The notes: generated from the sequence alone by a model not told the origin. A stretch of 64,000 nt of DNA from Isoetes taiwanensis (GCA_021234155.1 JAJEKV010000003.1:18834386-18898385), one strand, 5' to 3'; counted from the first letter of the stretch, positions 23,936 to 36,022 are shown. A program made the numbers and translations.

Positions 23936-25985
23936 ATCCATGGCACCAATACTAACCGACATGTTCAACAAGGCATTGCGGGAGGGCTTTCCCCTGCAAT
24001 GGATCACTAGCAGGGTTGTCTCAATCTACAAGGCAGGAGACCCGCACTGCCCGGCCAATTACCAAACCATCATGATCAGCTCAGTGTTTGCAAAGCACCT
24101 CGCCGGGATCCTCGAGCGGCAGTTGAGAGGATGAGCAGAGGCAGCAGAAGTGCAGGTACTCACGCAGGCAGGATTCAGGCCGAGACACTCAACTATACAT
24201 TATATCTTCACACTGCGGACTCTGGTTGAGGAAAACAACACCATAGACAAGATCTGTATTGCTGCTTCATAGACTTCACCAAGGCTTTTGACACTGTGCC
24301 TCGGGAAAAGCTGTGGACAAGACTGCAACAGCTATACGTCCCTGCCGAACTGCAGAACGTGGTGTATAGGTTATATAAGACATGCACTGGCTGGCTGCAA
24401 CCAACGGGCCAACTATTCGAGAGCAATATCGGGGTTCGCCAAGGATGCCCTCTCTCTCCTACACTATTTGGCCTGTACATTGATCAGCTGGAGAGATGGC
24501 TCGCTGATAATGGAGGCACTGGGGCTCAACTCCTACACCAGATTACCAGAAAGCTGATCTATGCTGATGATGTGGACCTCCTAGCACACATTCAGGCAGG
24601 CATGCAACTCCATCTCGATGCCCTGGACACATTTTTCCAGATGACTGAAATGCGCTCCAACTTAGCCAAGACCAAGGTAGTTCTCGAATCATCCGCACAC
24701 CAGCCAAGGATCCACCCCTCACTTATCGTGGCCAAAATGTTGAAGTGGTATCCGCTTACAAATATTTGGGGGTGGAGTTGCCGTCGGCCATGAACTAGGA
24801 CAATTCTATTCGGCTGCGAGCCGCAGCAGGTTGGAAGGCACTCTATGCAATGCAGAACAATAGCCACAAGGCAACGCTGTATGATTGGGCCCACCAATCG
24901 CACCTATTCAAGGTGCTAGTAGAACCTGTGCTTCTATATGGGGTCGAGGTCTGGGACCCGGTGATCTCCCTCGCCACTTGGAATGACTTGGAGCAAATGC
25001 AGAAAGCTTTCTTGGCACGGGCCCTGGGGGTGAAGTCCATAGTCCCATACCAGATACTGTTGCAGGAAACATGTTTTTTGCCTCTTCAAAGGGGGGCCCT
25101 TGACAGACACATCGTTTACTTCCAAAAGGTGGTCAGCATGGACGATACTCGTCTCACTAACCTCGCTTTTACTGTGGCAATGAGATCTCAACGCTTAAAA
25201 GCCTACTGACAGGAAAAGAGAGCTCAGTGGCTGGCCAGATGGAATGTGCAAGAGCACAGGTGCATCTGAGTGCAAACGGAGGCAGATCGCCACACTCTCA
25301 GATAGTACCTTGACATATGCTTCCTCAACAAGCTATGGGCCAGCACCGTTGAACAGGTCAAGACGACACATTATCAATGCCACATAAATCCCATGTTGGG
25401 GCGGGGCCTGCGATGCTACCTGCACACTTATCTACCCATGAAAAAATGCAGATCCATTGCCTCTATCCGCAGAAGTGCACACCATCTCTGGATTGAGACG
25501 GGGAGATGGATTGGGGAGCCGCGTCAGGAGAGGCTTTGCCAACACTGCCAGGTTGGAGCTGTGGAAGACGAATGCCACACCTTCAGAGTTGTTCGGCATA
25601 TGATGACATTCGGATACACTATCCTAAGCTAGTCAGCCCTGGCTAGCCCCTGCATGAGATGTTGAGCACGAGCTCGGTACGAAGGTTAGGATCATACCTT
25701 CAAGAGATCATGATTGCCGAGGTCAGCTCGGTCCTCGGCCACCTACCTGATACGTGTACATATATATTTCCCCCATGATATATATATATTTGTATTTGTA
25801 TTTGTACAGTTTGACAACAAACCTATTCCTGTCACGGTTTTTCCCCCAAACAACCCTTCGGGGGCGGGGGGAGGGGTTTTTAACCCGGACAATAATATGC
25901 TTGCTGCACCTCGTGTTTGGGTCCCATAGGTCAATTGGTCTCCGTGGACGATGAAAACTTTATTCTATTCTATTCTATATTCTTT
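23936..25985 (+). mobile_element. LINE-A, 5'-truncated copy with reverse transcriptase and (TTCTA)n tail
   Basis: The copy starts within the reverse transcriptase (ILTDMFNKALREGFPLQW). It continues through a broken RHSTIHYIF block and a FTKAFDTVPREKLW motif (palm motif A) to GVRQGCPLSPTLFGLY and YADDVDLLAH (the catalytic YADD box). The C-terminal part contains VEPVLLYGVEVWDPVI and a Cys/His cluster (RLCQHCQ...DECHTF, about 25530-25590). At least one frameshift (about 24780) and several stops make it inactive. The 3' UTR has AT-rich microrepeats, GGGTCCCATAGGTC, GGTCTCCGTGGACGATGAAA and a TTCTA tail ending near 25980. The sequence is GC-richer than its surroundings. This is the best 3' reference copy of the family in the window. 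Confidence 0.85.
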
Positions 25986-26989
25986 AGAAGCTACATCTAA
26001 TCCCTTTCCCTTTCAAACCCTTAATGCTATGGTATTTCATAAGGAGCAGGCATACCTAAAGGTGGAGCTTAGTCGCCAAAGAAAAAGAAAAAAAACCAAC
26101 TCATTGCTAGATTCGACTTAGTTTGCATTGTTTGGAAATGGAAAGAGCGCGAGAGCAAGGGATGGTAAGAAAGCTATGTTTTTCCCCATGTTGTCTTCAA
26201 GCACAAGTGGAGAATGAGGATCATGTATTACTTAGGTGCCTTTGAGCATATTCGAGAATGTTACCATATCATATATAGTTCTTTTTTTGTTTTTGTTGGG
26301 TCTATCTCTACCAGAGCGTGGAACACATCTTTGTGAGTATATGAAATCTAGAAATGAGCTATTAGCTCTATATAAAACGGTTGAAAATTTGCTCGCACAC
26401 GGGTGCATTTTTGCTGGTATTATTATTTCAATTTCGCTGATGGATCTGAACATATGAAGGCGTGACAATAAATTAATAAATAAATATAGAAAGCCTGTGT
26501 AGGTTTTTACGCCGTGTAAGGGGCAAGGTATGAGGTGAGGTGGCGAGCGGGCTGTGAAGGCCGCGAGTCCATTGCCGAGCCCCACATGGACCTCCCATAA
26601 AAGTTGTTTATAAAATGTAAAGTGGACATTTTCCTGAAATTATGCCCAGTCCCATAGCCTTAGAGTTACATGATTTAAAAAGCGTGCAGTTCCTCATAAT
26701 CTCAATAGAAATCCATTTGCAACATTTTTAAACGATCGATCAAATTAAACAATCTTGGATACACAACTAAGATATTGGCACGTGTTCCCAGGTTTCCCTG
26801 CTTATATATTATTCTTGAGTTCTATTCTCATATCAATACATATGCATCTAGAGATATTGAATTGAAACAAGTTTCAAATTTTCCTACTTAGATATTATTC
26901 TTGAATTGCATTCTAATGTGACACATATAGAAAACTGCAATAAATGTGGATTAAATGATCCACATTCATTGTTCACGGGCAAGTGGGGA
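25986..26989. other. Intergenic, possible very decayed element
   Basis: Between about 26185 and 26240 a frame reads CLQAQVENEDHVLLRCL, which resembles the Cys/His end domains of retroelement polyproteins. It is isolated and short. The remainder shows nothing recognisable. Confidence 0.3.
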
Positions 26990-28740
26990 CATGGCGAAAT
27001 ACTCTACTACTATAATACTACTTGGCACCTTCAGTATAGACAGACATAATCATTATATGTGGATACATCTGCAGAATCAAAGCAGATAACCCCTTGTTAT
27101 GGTTGGATGTCACTTCCAACATGCAAACTCCAACTTCTATCACATGCACTTGATGTGCACAGATTGGATTCTCTATGGCAGTCCATATGATGACATTTAG
27201 CAACATACACAATTGGGGCATGTAATGCTAGTTGGGGATTTCAATGCATGCACAAGAATAGAATGAATCAAGTTCAACCTTCTGGCTGAGAACGTATTGG
27301 AGCTTCATATGGTCGAAGATCTTTGGCCACACACGTAGGAAGACAACGACCATCCAGTCACACAATCGGAAGACAGTTGCTTTAGCCGTGCAACATCTTC
27401 GACTTGCTTATTTGCAATGGTCTTGCACCGTGGCAATCAAGGGGGTGGATCCAACCTTGTAGATTATATGCTTCTGCCCGAGCAAGATTTACACATTCTC
27501 ACGCTTTCACAAGTGGGAACAAACAATAGAAATGAAGAGATGGATCCATGTCATGATCAACCCCTCTTATTTGAGATAGATGGGCAACTTGTGTAGACCC
27601 AATTCCAAGCTACTTTCCACGTGCCTCAGCTTCGCTTGGGTTATGACTGAGCAGCATCTTATGCCGAGCTGTAATAGGAGAGCTATTGGAATTTCTTAAA
27701 CTTCCCACCTTGGAGCAACAACTGCACCATGCTTTTGCATGTTGTAGAGCACTGTTTTGGGGGAAGAGGTAAATGGAGGCCTTCATGTACATGTCCTGTC
27801 ACAAGTGGTTTGAGGGACCTTGAGCACTGGCTTAGGCAGTTAGTTGATCCCACTTATAGGTCACGAGCGATAAAATAATACAGAGCTTTTGTCAAAGGTA
27901 AAAAGGCATTGTACATTGCGGGGCATCAAACAGAGATGTTATACCTCCTTGAACGGCATCCCCAGACATTTTGGAGAATGAGTCTTATGCAAACCTATGC
28001 AACATACATGCAACATACATGTAACATTTTCTCAAAACCATAGGTGCAATACCTGCTGCAACTTTAGGTCCCATTGGGTTTTTGAATAAGGTGCTAGCAC
28101 GGATTGACCCAACATTAGTAATAAATGGTGCAGAACTTCGCAAATGACAAGGCTGCAGACTTGGATGGCATGCATACATAGCTGTTATAGTGGGCAAGGC
28201 CAGAAATTATCCCCATCTTGGCTAGCCTCTTCAAAATGATACTTCAAGAAGGCTTTCCCTCGCAAGGACCGCCACTAGAGTGGTTCCAATTCATAAGGAA
28301 AATGATCTTCACTGCCCCACGTACTATCACACGATCATGGCCAACTCATTGTTGGCAAAACTAATGGCTAGAACTCTTGAGTAGCAACTGACAGCATGGG
28401 CAGAGGAAATAGAGGTAGGCGCCTTGACACAGGTGGAATTCAGACCCAGACACTCCACCATCAATCATATTTTCATGTTGTGGGCCTTGATAGAGGACAC
28501 AAAAAATAAACGGCAAGATCTGTATTAATGCTTTGTAATTTTGTAAAGGCTTTTGACATAATACCTAGGGAGAAGTTGTGGGAAAAATTAATATAGTTGG
28601 GAGTCCCTCAGGAGCTGCTAAATGCAGTGTGCAGACTATATGCAATATGTTCAGCTTAAATGATGCCATCGGGCCAGCTTGTCAACAGTAGTGTGGCTGT
28701 CGGATGGGCATATTTGCCCTTTATTCCTTGATCTGGACCG
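26990..28740 (+). mobile_element. LINE-A copy, strongly decayed (endonuclease to reverse transcriptase)
   Basis: Homology to the other LINE-A copies runs in order. The APE endonuclease part contains VGDFNA (about 27235), GGGSNLVDYMLLPEQDLHIL and a DHQPL-like end. A linker follows (TLGPIGFLNKVLARIDPTLV). The reverse transcriptase start reads RVVPIHKENDLHCPTYYHTI, FRPRHSTINHIFMLWALIED and a corrupted KAFD motif. Stops and frameshifts occur throughout. The copy ends within the block corresponding to GVRQGCPLSP, where it merges into the repeat shared with 30910-31080. It therefore lacks the YADD box and the 3' end. Confidence 0.75.
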
Positions 28741-29034
28741 TACATAGCGATCCTCGTTTGTGGGGTATAACTATACAAGTTTTTGTATATTATATATTGA
28801 AGTTTGCGAAATACTATAAGGTTTGAGGCAATGTACTTAATGATGTTAATTTTGTACATGTATTGTAAGTTTTTAGGGGCTCTCGCTGCCCTATGTAACT
28901 CCCCCTGTGAATATGCACCCAAACCAGCGGGGGTTTCAGGGGGATTTTAATTTAAATGTGTTGGATGCAATGGTTTGTGTTAATTAATGTTAACGATAGT
29001 GATGTGTTGGTTTATGTATTGGTTCTTATATTAA
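28695..29034. repeat. Repeat X followed by repeat Y in inverted orientation
   Basis: X (about 28695-28860; words GGGCATATT, CCTTATTCCTT-AATCT-like text, CCTCGTTTGTGGGGTAT) recurs at about 30910-31080. Y (about 28895-29030; CCTGTGAATATGCACCC, GATTTTAATTTAAATGTGTT) is the reverse complement of blocks at 30660-30895 and 31870-32063. No coding is seen. Confidence 0.7.
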
Positions 29035-29786
29035 AAAAAATAGCATGATACACATATGTGACCTATAGGACAAAAAACAACGATAATGTAGAGAGCAATA
29101 AAACAAGTACGCCATATTTTGATTGAGAACTCATGTGAAAATCAATTGAGCCCTTCATAAACAAGAAAGAATGTTCATAGAACAGTCATTTCAATTGAGA
29201 ACGCGTGTTATGGGAATTGAACCCATCATAAGCGGGGAAGAGTTTTGACGATATCTTTTTGTAGCGAGTCAGTACCCCAAGGTCTACTTGGGCCAAACCT
29301 AGAGCTTTGTATATTACTTTAACCAAGCTTTCAATATTGATTTAAGCAATAATGTTGCTTTTTTCAATCATTGTACATTCCATATTGATTGAGGCAATAA
29401 TGTTGTTTTTTTTCAACCATTGTACATTCGTCTGGGACTTGTTCATACCCAGATTTCCTAAAGCTATAATTGCATAATCAAACACCTAGCTCATAAAGTT
29501 TACTCTGGAATTCCTGCATCAAAAACTGGTTAAAGTAAAAGGGATATACTAGTACAAGGGTTTGTGGAGCAACCATAGCTCAGCCATAGCTACCATTTGG
29601 ATAGAGCTGAATAGCATAGATAGCGGATATTTCTTCAGAGGCTGTGTTACATTGAAACAGGTAGTGTTACATTGAGACAGATAGCTTGATGCTAGAAAAC
29701 TTACCAAAATCAGCAAATAAGCAAATTCATTCTCCAAACACTTCCTTGAACTATAAGCAGAACTTGAATCAAGCTTTGAGTTTTAA
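29035..29786. other. Intergenic, nothing recognised
   Basis: It contains a local echo (CAATAATGTTGCTTTTTTCAA and CAATAATGTTGTTTTTTTTCAA, about 29345 and 29395). No gene was seen. Confidence 0.5.
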
Positions 29787-30500
29787 TATGTAGCATAATA
29801 ACAGGGGGTTTTCTTTGTGTTTTTGTACGCTTTTCACCAAGGTTTTCCTATGATTTCGTGATGTATTCAAATGGATGTACTAATGCGTACATTTAGAGTG
29901 CACCATTTCTGAGCCATTGATTTTAGCCTTTTTTTTTTCAATGGTCAGCAACCAATGGCTCACAACAAAAGCCCTTTTTTTGTGTGTGTGGTGCATAATG
30001 ATCAACAACCAATGGCTCACAACAAAAGCCCTCTTTTTGTGTGTGTGGTGCATAATGGGCACATGAAGGGCTTGAAGGGCGCCGGCAACACATTTCTTAT
30101 CATAACGTTTGATCCAGAGCTCTGTTTCAGATGATTTTTATTGCGTTGGAAAGCTCTCTCCGCGATCTTTTTGATAGTGTATGATATGGATATGTTTGGT
30201 TAAGTTATCTATGCTAAAACAGCAATTTTTTGGCCGGGTTTGGTAGACTTTCACATCCTACCAGTGATTAATACAGGATTGCGCTATTGGATATTGTTTT
30301 ATGGCTCATTCTGAATGAAGCTTGCAAAAAATTACCATGCATTTTTAGATTTTGAGGCAGTTATTAAGCAAATTTTAAGGCTTCTAGATCTTTGTGCTAA
30401 CAAGCAGAAAAGTTTCCCACTTTGGTTTCTCACCACAAGAATCCATGGAGGCCAAAGGCTGCTGTTAAATTCCAGTTGAAAAATGTTTGTGTATGGGTGT
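29787..30500. repeat. Repeat Z, copy 1 of a large direct duplication
   Basis: It begins TAGCATAATAACAGGGGGTT and is almost identical to 31088-31865 in the same orientation. It contains two units of a ~56-bp minisatellite (about 29938-30055; AACCAATGGCTCACAACAAA, AGCCCT, T-run, GTGTGTGGTGCATAATG). The start of Z also resembles the inverted termini at 34290-34412 and 35913-36022. Confidence 0.85.
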
Positions 30501-31087
30501 TGCAAACTTTATGACTTTCTGAATAATGGGATCAATATGCTCTATCTTTATGGTAACTTTTACTTATGTTCTATTTGTTTTATTGTGATGAAATTCAAAA
30601 GCTACAGGTGATGAAAGCCTCAAATGAATTCTAGTTTTTTTCTGGTTTGAATTCTAAATTTTTTGTCACACCTGGGGGGGAGGAGGGGGTGACGTCCCTA
30701 AGGCCCCGAACACAAACCATTAACATCCAACATATAAAAATTAAATCCCCCAACACATAACAACCATTGACATTAACAACCAATACATAACTACCATTGA
30801 CATTAATTAACACAACCATTGGGTCCAACACATTTAAATTAAAATCCCCCTTAAACCCCCTTTGGTTTGGGTGCATATTATTCACACGGGGGTGACTCCG
30901 GGCAACTTGAGCTGTTGGATAGGCATATTCACCCCTTATTCCTTAATCTACACCGTACGTAAAGTTCCTCGTTTGTGGGGTATGCAAGTACAAAATTTGC
31001 TATACTGTATAACAAGATTCGCAAAATACTATAAGATTTCAAGCGGAATACTATATGGTGTTGATTTCGTACATGCAAAATACAATT
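30501..31087. repeat. Repeats Y and X between the two Z copies
   Basis: Y (about 30660-30895) carries CCTAAGGCCCCGAA, repeated CAACACATAACAACCATTGA-like units and the end GGGTGCATATTATTCACACG. X (about 30905-31080) follows. Together with Z this forms a Z-Y-X-Z-Y series. Confidence 0.75.
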
Positions 31088-32065
31088 ATGTAGCATAATA
31101 ACAGGGGGTTTTCTTTGTGTTTTTGTACGCTTTTCATTAAGGTTTTCCTATGATTTCGTGATGTATTCAAATGGATGTACTAATGCATACATCTAGAGTG
31201 CACCATTTCTGAGCCATTGATTTTAGCCTTTTTTTTTCCAATGGTCAACAACCAATGGCTCACAACAAAAGCCCTTTTTTTGTGCGTGTGGTGCATAATG
31301 GTCAACAACCAATGGCTCACAACAAAAGCCCTCTTTTTGTGCGTGTGGTGCATAATGGTCAACAACTAATGGCTCACAACAAAAGCCCTTTTTTTGTGTG
31401 TGTGGTGCATAATGGGCACATGAAGGGCTTGAAGGGCACATGTAGTGCAGTTTCCCCGCCGACAACACATTTCTTATCATAACTTTTGATCCAGAGCTCT
31501 GTTTGAGATGATTTTTATTGCGTTGGAAAGATCTCTCCGAGATCTTTTTGATAGTGTATGATATGGATATGTTTGGTTAAGTTATCTATGCTAAAACAGC
31601 AATTTTTCGGCCGGGTTTGGTAGGCTTTCACATCCTATCAGCTGATTAATACAGGATTGCACTATTGGATATTGTTTTATGGCTCATTCCGAATGAAGGT
31701 TGCAAAAAATTACCATGTATTTTGAGATTTTGAGGCAGTTATTAAGCAAATTCCAAGGCTTCTAGATCCTTGTGCTAACAAGCAGAAAAGTTTCCCACTT
31801 TGGTTTCTCACCACAAGAATCCATGGAGGCCAAAGGCTGCTGTTAAATTCCAGTTGAAAAATGTTTGTGTACCTAAGGCCCCGAAGGGCAACATATAAAA
31901 ATTAAATCCCCCAACACATAACAACCAACACATAACAACCATTGACATTAACAACCAACACATAACTACCATTGACATTAATTAACACAACCATTGGGTC
32001 CAACACATTTAAATTAAAATCCCCATTAAACCCCCTTTTGGTTTAGGTGCATATTCACACAGGGG
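31088..32065. repeat. Repeat Z copy 2 and repeat Y copy 2
   Basis: Z copy 2 (31088-31865) has three minisatellite units (about 31238-31415) where copy 1 has two. After GAAAAATGTTTGTGTA it jumps directly into Y (CCTAAGGCCCCGAA), skipping the spacer present in copy 1, and ends at CATATTCACACAGGGGGTG, where the LINE-A endonuclease begins. Confidence 0.85.
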
Positions 32066-32604
32066 GTGAGCATCCCCCTGATGCCTGGCCGTGCATTGAA
32101 ATCTCCATAAGTCTCATGGGTTGCTCTACTCCTGTCCGTGCATTGAAATCCCCAAGAAGGACGACCCTACCCAACAGCTTGTGCTGCCGTATGTCATCAT
32201 ATAGATCGACATAAGGGTCCAGCCTATCCGCATCGGAGTGGCTGCGATAGAAGGTGCTCTCTGCGTGAGGGAAATAACAGGCGGCCAGAAAAAGAGGGTT
32301 GCCACTGGTATTATGCACACGAACCCACAAGTACCGGTTGTGTCTGTCCGTCTTCTGGAGGGTAACCGAATGTGCCAAGGTTGTCCAGTAGTAGCAAGCA
32401 ACCCCCACCATGACACCTCTGTCTTGTACAGGTATTGAAGACCGAGAAATGTTGGTAACCCGGCAGATCAGGTAGCCTGTGCCCAGCATGCTCCCATGTC
32501 TCCATGAGAAAGATGAGATCCATATCGGCTACCACGGAGTTGAGATTGTCCCCCTTCTGCCAAGGGAAGCCTCGACAATTCCATGAGACCACCCGGAGGC
32601 ACAA
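32066..32604 (-). pseudogene. LINE-A ORF2 fragment: APE-type endonuclease
   Basis: Read on the minus strand, the region encodes the N-terminal half of an APE-like endonuclease that nicks target DNA for LINE insertion. The motifs are VVSWNCRGFPW (start), METW (catalytic Glu motif), RGVMVGVACYYW, LACYFPHAESTFY and LLGDFNARTG (catalytic Asp-Asn motif). One frameshift lies around 32415-32440. The gene is cut off at about 32066, just after GDFNA, by the junction with repeat Y. The boundary duplicates a GTGCATTGAAATC word (32091 and 32139). GC is clearly higher than in the flanking DNA. Confidence 0.8.
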
Positions 32605-32894
32605 TTTCTATTTGTCAACAGCCGTGGTATGTACGTACCGAAGTCGCGGGGAGGACGGGAAGCGAGAGGTCGAAGGAGAAGTAGATGGAGCGGAGGCAAA
32701 GATGTGGTCGAGAGGGCGTGGGGTCGTGGAGGGAGCAAAGCAGAGGGAGCGGGTGAGAAGGGGGGCCGTGGTAGGAGAAGCGTAAGTGGCCACGCTCACC
32801 GCGGTTGGGGATGTGGAGTCTCAGAAAGAGTAGTGTGTCTGGCGGAAAATGTGCATCCCCGCCTCAACCAATCCCGCGGCACCCCCTTGGTGGC

Positions 32895-34150
32895 TTAATG
32901 CTTCGACTTTGACAAGCTCATGTCCGTGCCTCCCCCAGCGGTGTGAGGTCCCGTCCCGTACATGGATGTCCCCTTCAAAGATCGGGCATCACGCACTCCG
33001 CACATCCGCAACCCACCTAATATGACAATGCGACACGACACGGGCCGAGCCCCATGGCGGGTCTGCCGAAATATGAATTGGCACCGGAATATCATCCGAT
33101 CGAGAATGTGTGTTCGGATGTTGTGGGCGAAGACTCTTCCCCTCCTCTTCGGCATGCCTCGGACTACTAGATTGTGGCCTCTCCGCCTGCGCTCTTGGAG
33201 TTCGACACCAAGGGTCAAAGGTGGGCGAGGGCCGGGTCTCAGGCTGGGGGGTGGTGGTGGTGGTGGACCGGGATGGCGTGGGGTGGCTTGAGGCTTGGGG
33301 CGGCCGGCGCGTGGTCCTGGCTGCCCGGCGTGGAGGGCCGCTGGGGTAGCTGCCCAGCGCCCCGGCCCGGGTGAAGTCCGGGAGCCCGCCTTCAGGCGTG
33401 GCCTCGGCGCCGCTTGGCCATCTTTGGCACCTGCGACCGCCGGTGACTACTATGAACCTCGGTAGGGAGACCCTGGCCCTGTCTATGGATGGCTGCCCAC
33501 AACCCCTGGAGCTCCAGGCTCTCAGTAGCGAGGGCGTTCTCAAGCCCCAAAGACACACGGCTGCCCGTGAGCTGGGCTTGCTGCCCCGATCATTACTCTA
33601 AATTACCGGGCGTAATGCGGTTACATGCAGAAGAGCGGCCTGCGCTCCCCGTGCCATAGTGGTGGCTTCCTCATCCTCTGACTGAAGCCGAGACACCGTG
33701 ACCATCGTCTCATGCATTGCCCGCTCCCTCTCCTGTGTCAGGGTGTCCAGAGTGATGAACACAGAGTCTAGGCGGGCCCGTATGTCAGCGAGCTCCTGCC
33801 TGGCCTGTTGCCGTTCGAAGTGTGCGAGGCCAAGGCCATCTTCTACGTGCTGTGTGCGGGTCTCCAGACCTGTGATGCGGTTCTTCTCGACCACCAATTG
33901 CCTTCTGAGCACATGGGGTGCCGAGGACTCCATCTCCTTCGCCATGCCGGCCAAAGCGGCACGCTGTTAGCCTCAATCACTGAGGGCTTTGTTAGCCTCC
34001 ACGCCCGCTTTGATGTGGCTCCAATTCTCTGCCGAGGCAGGAGTTGCGTGGTCTGAGCAATCAATCCCTTCCGGCCGGGCTGACCGGTTGTAGCCACACT
34101 AATGCCAAACAATGAACTGGCTGGGCTTGATCCGGCTACCGACATGCTGC
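32895..34150 (-). pseudogene. LINE-A ORF1: coiled coil, Pro/Ser/Thr-rich linker and RRM-like domain
   Basis: In minus-strand order, the region encodes a leading segment (ATPASAENWSHIKAG, about 34050-34000) and then a long charged coiled coil (33954-33598; RITGLETRTQHVEDGLGL, ERQQARQELADIRARL). A Pro/Ser/Thr-rich basic linker follows (33550-33200, with TTTTTPQPETRPSP). Next comes a domain with HNLVVRGMP...AHNIRTHILDRM (33190-33080), which fits the RRM/'NVVVRGL' domain of L1-type ORF1 proteins that bind the element RNA. Frameshifts separate the parts. The same architecture recurs at 56920-58110. GC content is about 60%. Confidence 0.65.
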
Positions 34151-34289
34151 AGCCGCCAAAGAAGCCCTAATAAGTCTCTCTCGATGCTTGAGGCCCTTTC
34201 TTTTTCTTCCTTGAAATACAATGGGTTTTACTTAAAAAAAAAAAGTAATGCTGTGACCATTGAATTAACAAGGGAAGAAATGCATGAAA
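34151..34289. other. Junction: 5' end of LINE-A (-) and an A-run
   Basis: An 11-13 nt A-run near 34233 follows the ORF1 start region. No gene. Confidence 0.4.
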
Positions 34290-36022
34290 GTACTAGATGC
34301 AACCTAGAAGTACTAATTAGTACACCACCTGTAATACTGTCACCAAATCTTAGTAAAACCATATGAAAAAGAGTACAAAAATAGAAAAGAAACCCCCTGT
34401 TATTATGCTAGATATTTAACAATCACTACGGAAACTAGTGTAAGCCTAGTTTTACATACAAACAATTCGTAATGCCATAAAAAATCATATGCCTTTCATG
34501 ATTGCAGAAAATCATTGTTAGTTTGATCATAGTTCTTATAGTAATTTTATGTCTTACACTAGTTTTTAGAAACCATAACAGTCTAGGAGGTGGTTTTTAT
34601 AATACATTATGAATATTATAATTTGGGGATTATTTTACATACCAGTTATCATTGCAGTATATGTTTTGGGATCACAGTTTTAATGCTGCCTGGTTATTTT
34701 AGTTAGCTCAGAAACCATGCTTGGTTTGGCGCATATTTCTTTACTACACTTGTTAGTACTACTAATCTTGAGCACAATTATTTATACAAATTAGTATTCC
34801 AACTACTATATTTATATTTCCTTGAGTTTCATTAACATGATTTCTATTTGCATAGACTAATACTATGTTTATTGACTTGTTTATACTGGTTGTATGACGT
34901 GGTTTGTGAACTGCTATAGTATACACAGTACATATACATGTTTTTTTCAAAAAGGATTTGTAACCATTCAAAGTATTCATGTATTAATATAATATATTAT
35001 ACATGGCAACCCACATACTAAAAAATTGAACCGTTGAAAGACCCCCAAGTTGGTTTTGCAAATATTCGTACAGGGCCTCCATCGGTAGGCTCGGACTGTT
35101 AGATGCCGGTTTCAGGTGATCTCAGCCAATCATTAAGCACGACTCATTTTTTTAGCAAGTTTTAGTTAGCTATCAGTTTCAAATATGAGATTAAACTAAA
35201 GGTTGTGAAGCGCATTGTACACATACGTGCATATATGTTTGGGGCTCTTCGGCAACTGTTAGTCTGTTAGACGCCCTGTACGAATATCAGCGAAAACAAC
35301 TGAGGTGCCTGTAGGGTTTTCTTTCAATGGTTCAATTTCTTAGTATGTGGGTTGCCATGTATAATATTATATTAAATCCTAGGTTAGAATGGCTGGATAA
35401 GTAACATAATGGCAATGTATTGGATTGCAAACCCTAGAAAGATGGTCTGAATATGCTCTCGGCCTATAGAAAAACTTGTGTTGACCGGGCGTATGTTATT
35501 TATATATATATTATGGTATCTATGGGACCAGAAATATTTTGGCCCCTTCGGGGCCTAGGATTGTTATGTGTATATATAATAGTGTCCATATAAGTCCAAG
35601 TCTTTTGCCTAAAGGTTATTTTGTGTGAGGCCAAGGTTAGGTTGCAATAACTACTTGGGGAACAGATCATAGAACACCACAACAAAACAATAATATGGTA
35701 ACATTAGGACTCACAGGATTGGACTATGATACCAAAAAGAAGGTGTTAAGTAAAAGAGGTGCTCAACATGCATGTATTGCATTATGCATGCATTGTGTGC
35801 ATTGTGTGCATGCATGTGTGCATGCCAAAACCATAGGTTTTGAATGCAAACTAACTAGGAATACTCCACATGCTCTAAAAGTACTACTCACACACCCTTA
35901 CACAAATATCTAGCATTATAACAGAGGTTTTTTTTTGTGATTTTATACGCTTTTAGGCATGGGTTTTATATGATTTCATGGGCGTATTGCACGAGACATA
36001 CTAATCAGTATATCTAGAGTGC
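34290..36022. mobile_element. Large terminal-inverted-repeat element (~1.7 kb), non-autonomous
   Basis: The left terminus (about 34290-34412) and right terminus (about 35905-36022) are reverse complements over ~115 bp. The right end contains AAATATCTAGCATTATAACA and, further out, GACATACTAATCAGTATA..TAGAGTGCAC; the left end carries the complement of AAATATCTAGCATAATAACA. Termini of the same kind begin the Z repeats at 29787 and 31088, so this is a family. The interior carries no transposase and contains a nested MITE-like hairpin element. Confidence 0.55.
34985..35374. mobile_element. MITE-like element with ~54-bp terminal inverted repeats
   Basis: The left end (34985-35041) reads TAATATAATATATTATACAT, GGCAACCCACATACTAA, AATTGAACCGTTGAAAG. 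The right end (35321-35374) is its reverse complement with few changes. A second inner inverted pair (ATTCGTACAGGGC at about 35065 and GCCCTGTACGAAT at about 35272) extends the foldback. It is 390 bp long with no coding, nested in the larger TIR element. Confidence 0.8.

Noticed and set aside
31255-31482. Protein with repeated AHNKSPFFV units
   Set aside because: It is a translation of the 56-bp minisatellite in repeat Z; the opposite strand is equally open and unit number varies between copies.
32989-33558. Independent Pro/Thr-rich 189-residue protein
   Set aside because: It is the linker of LINE-A ORF1 read through neighbouring frames; GC-rich DNA keeps all frames open.
33371-33601. Plus-strand gene in the GC-rich block
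   Set aside because: It is antisense to LINE-A ORF1 and shows no motif.
35760-35830. Regulatory element made of TGCATG repeats
   Set aside because: It is a simple TGCATG/TGTGCA microsatellite; nothing ties it to a gene.
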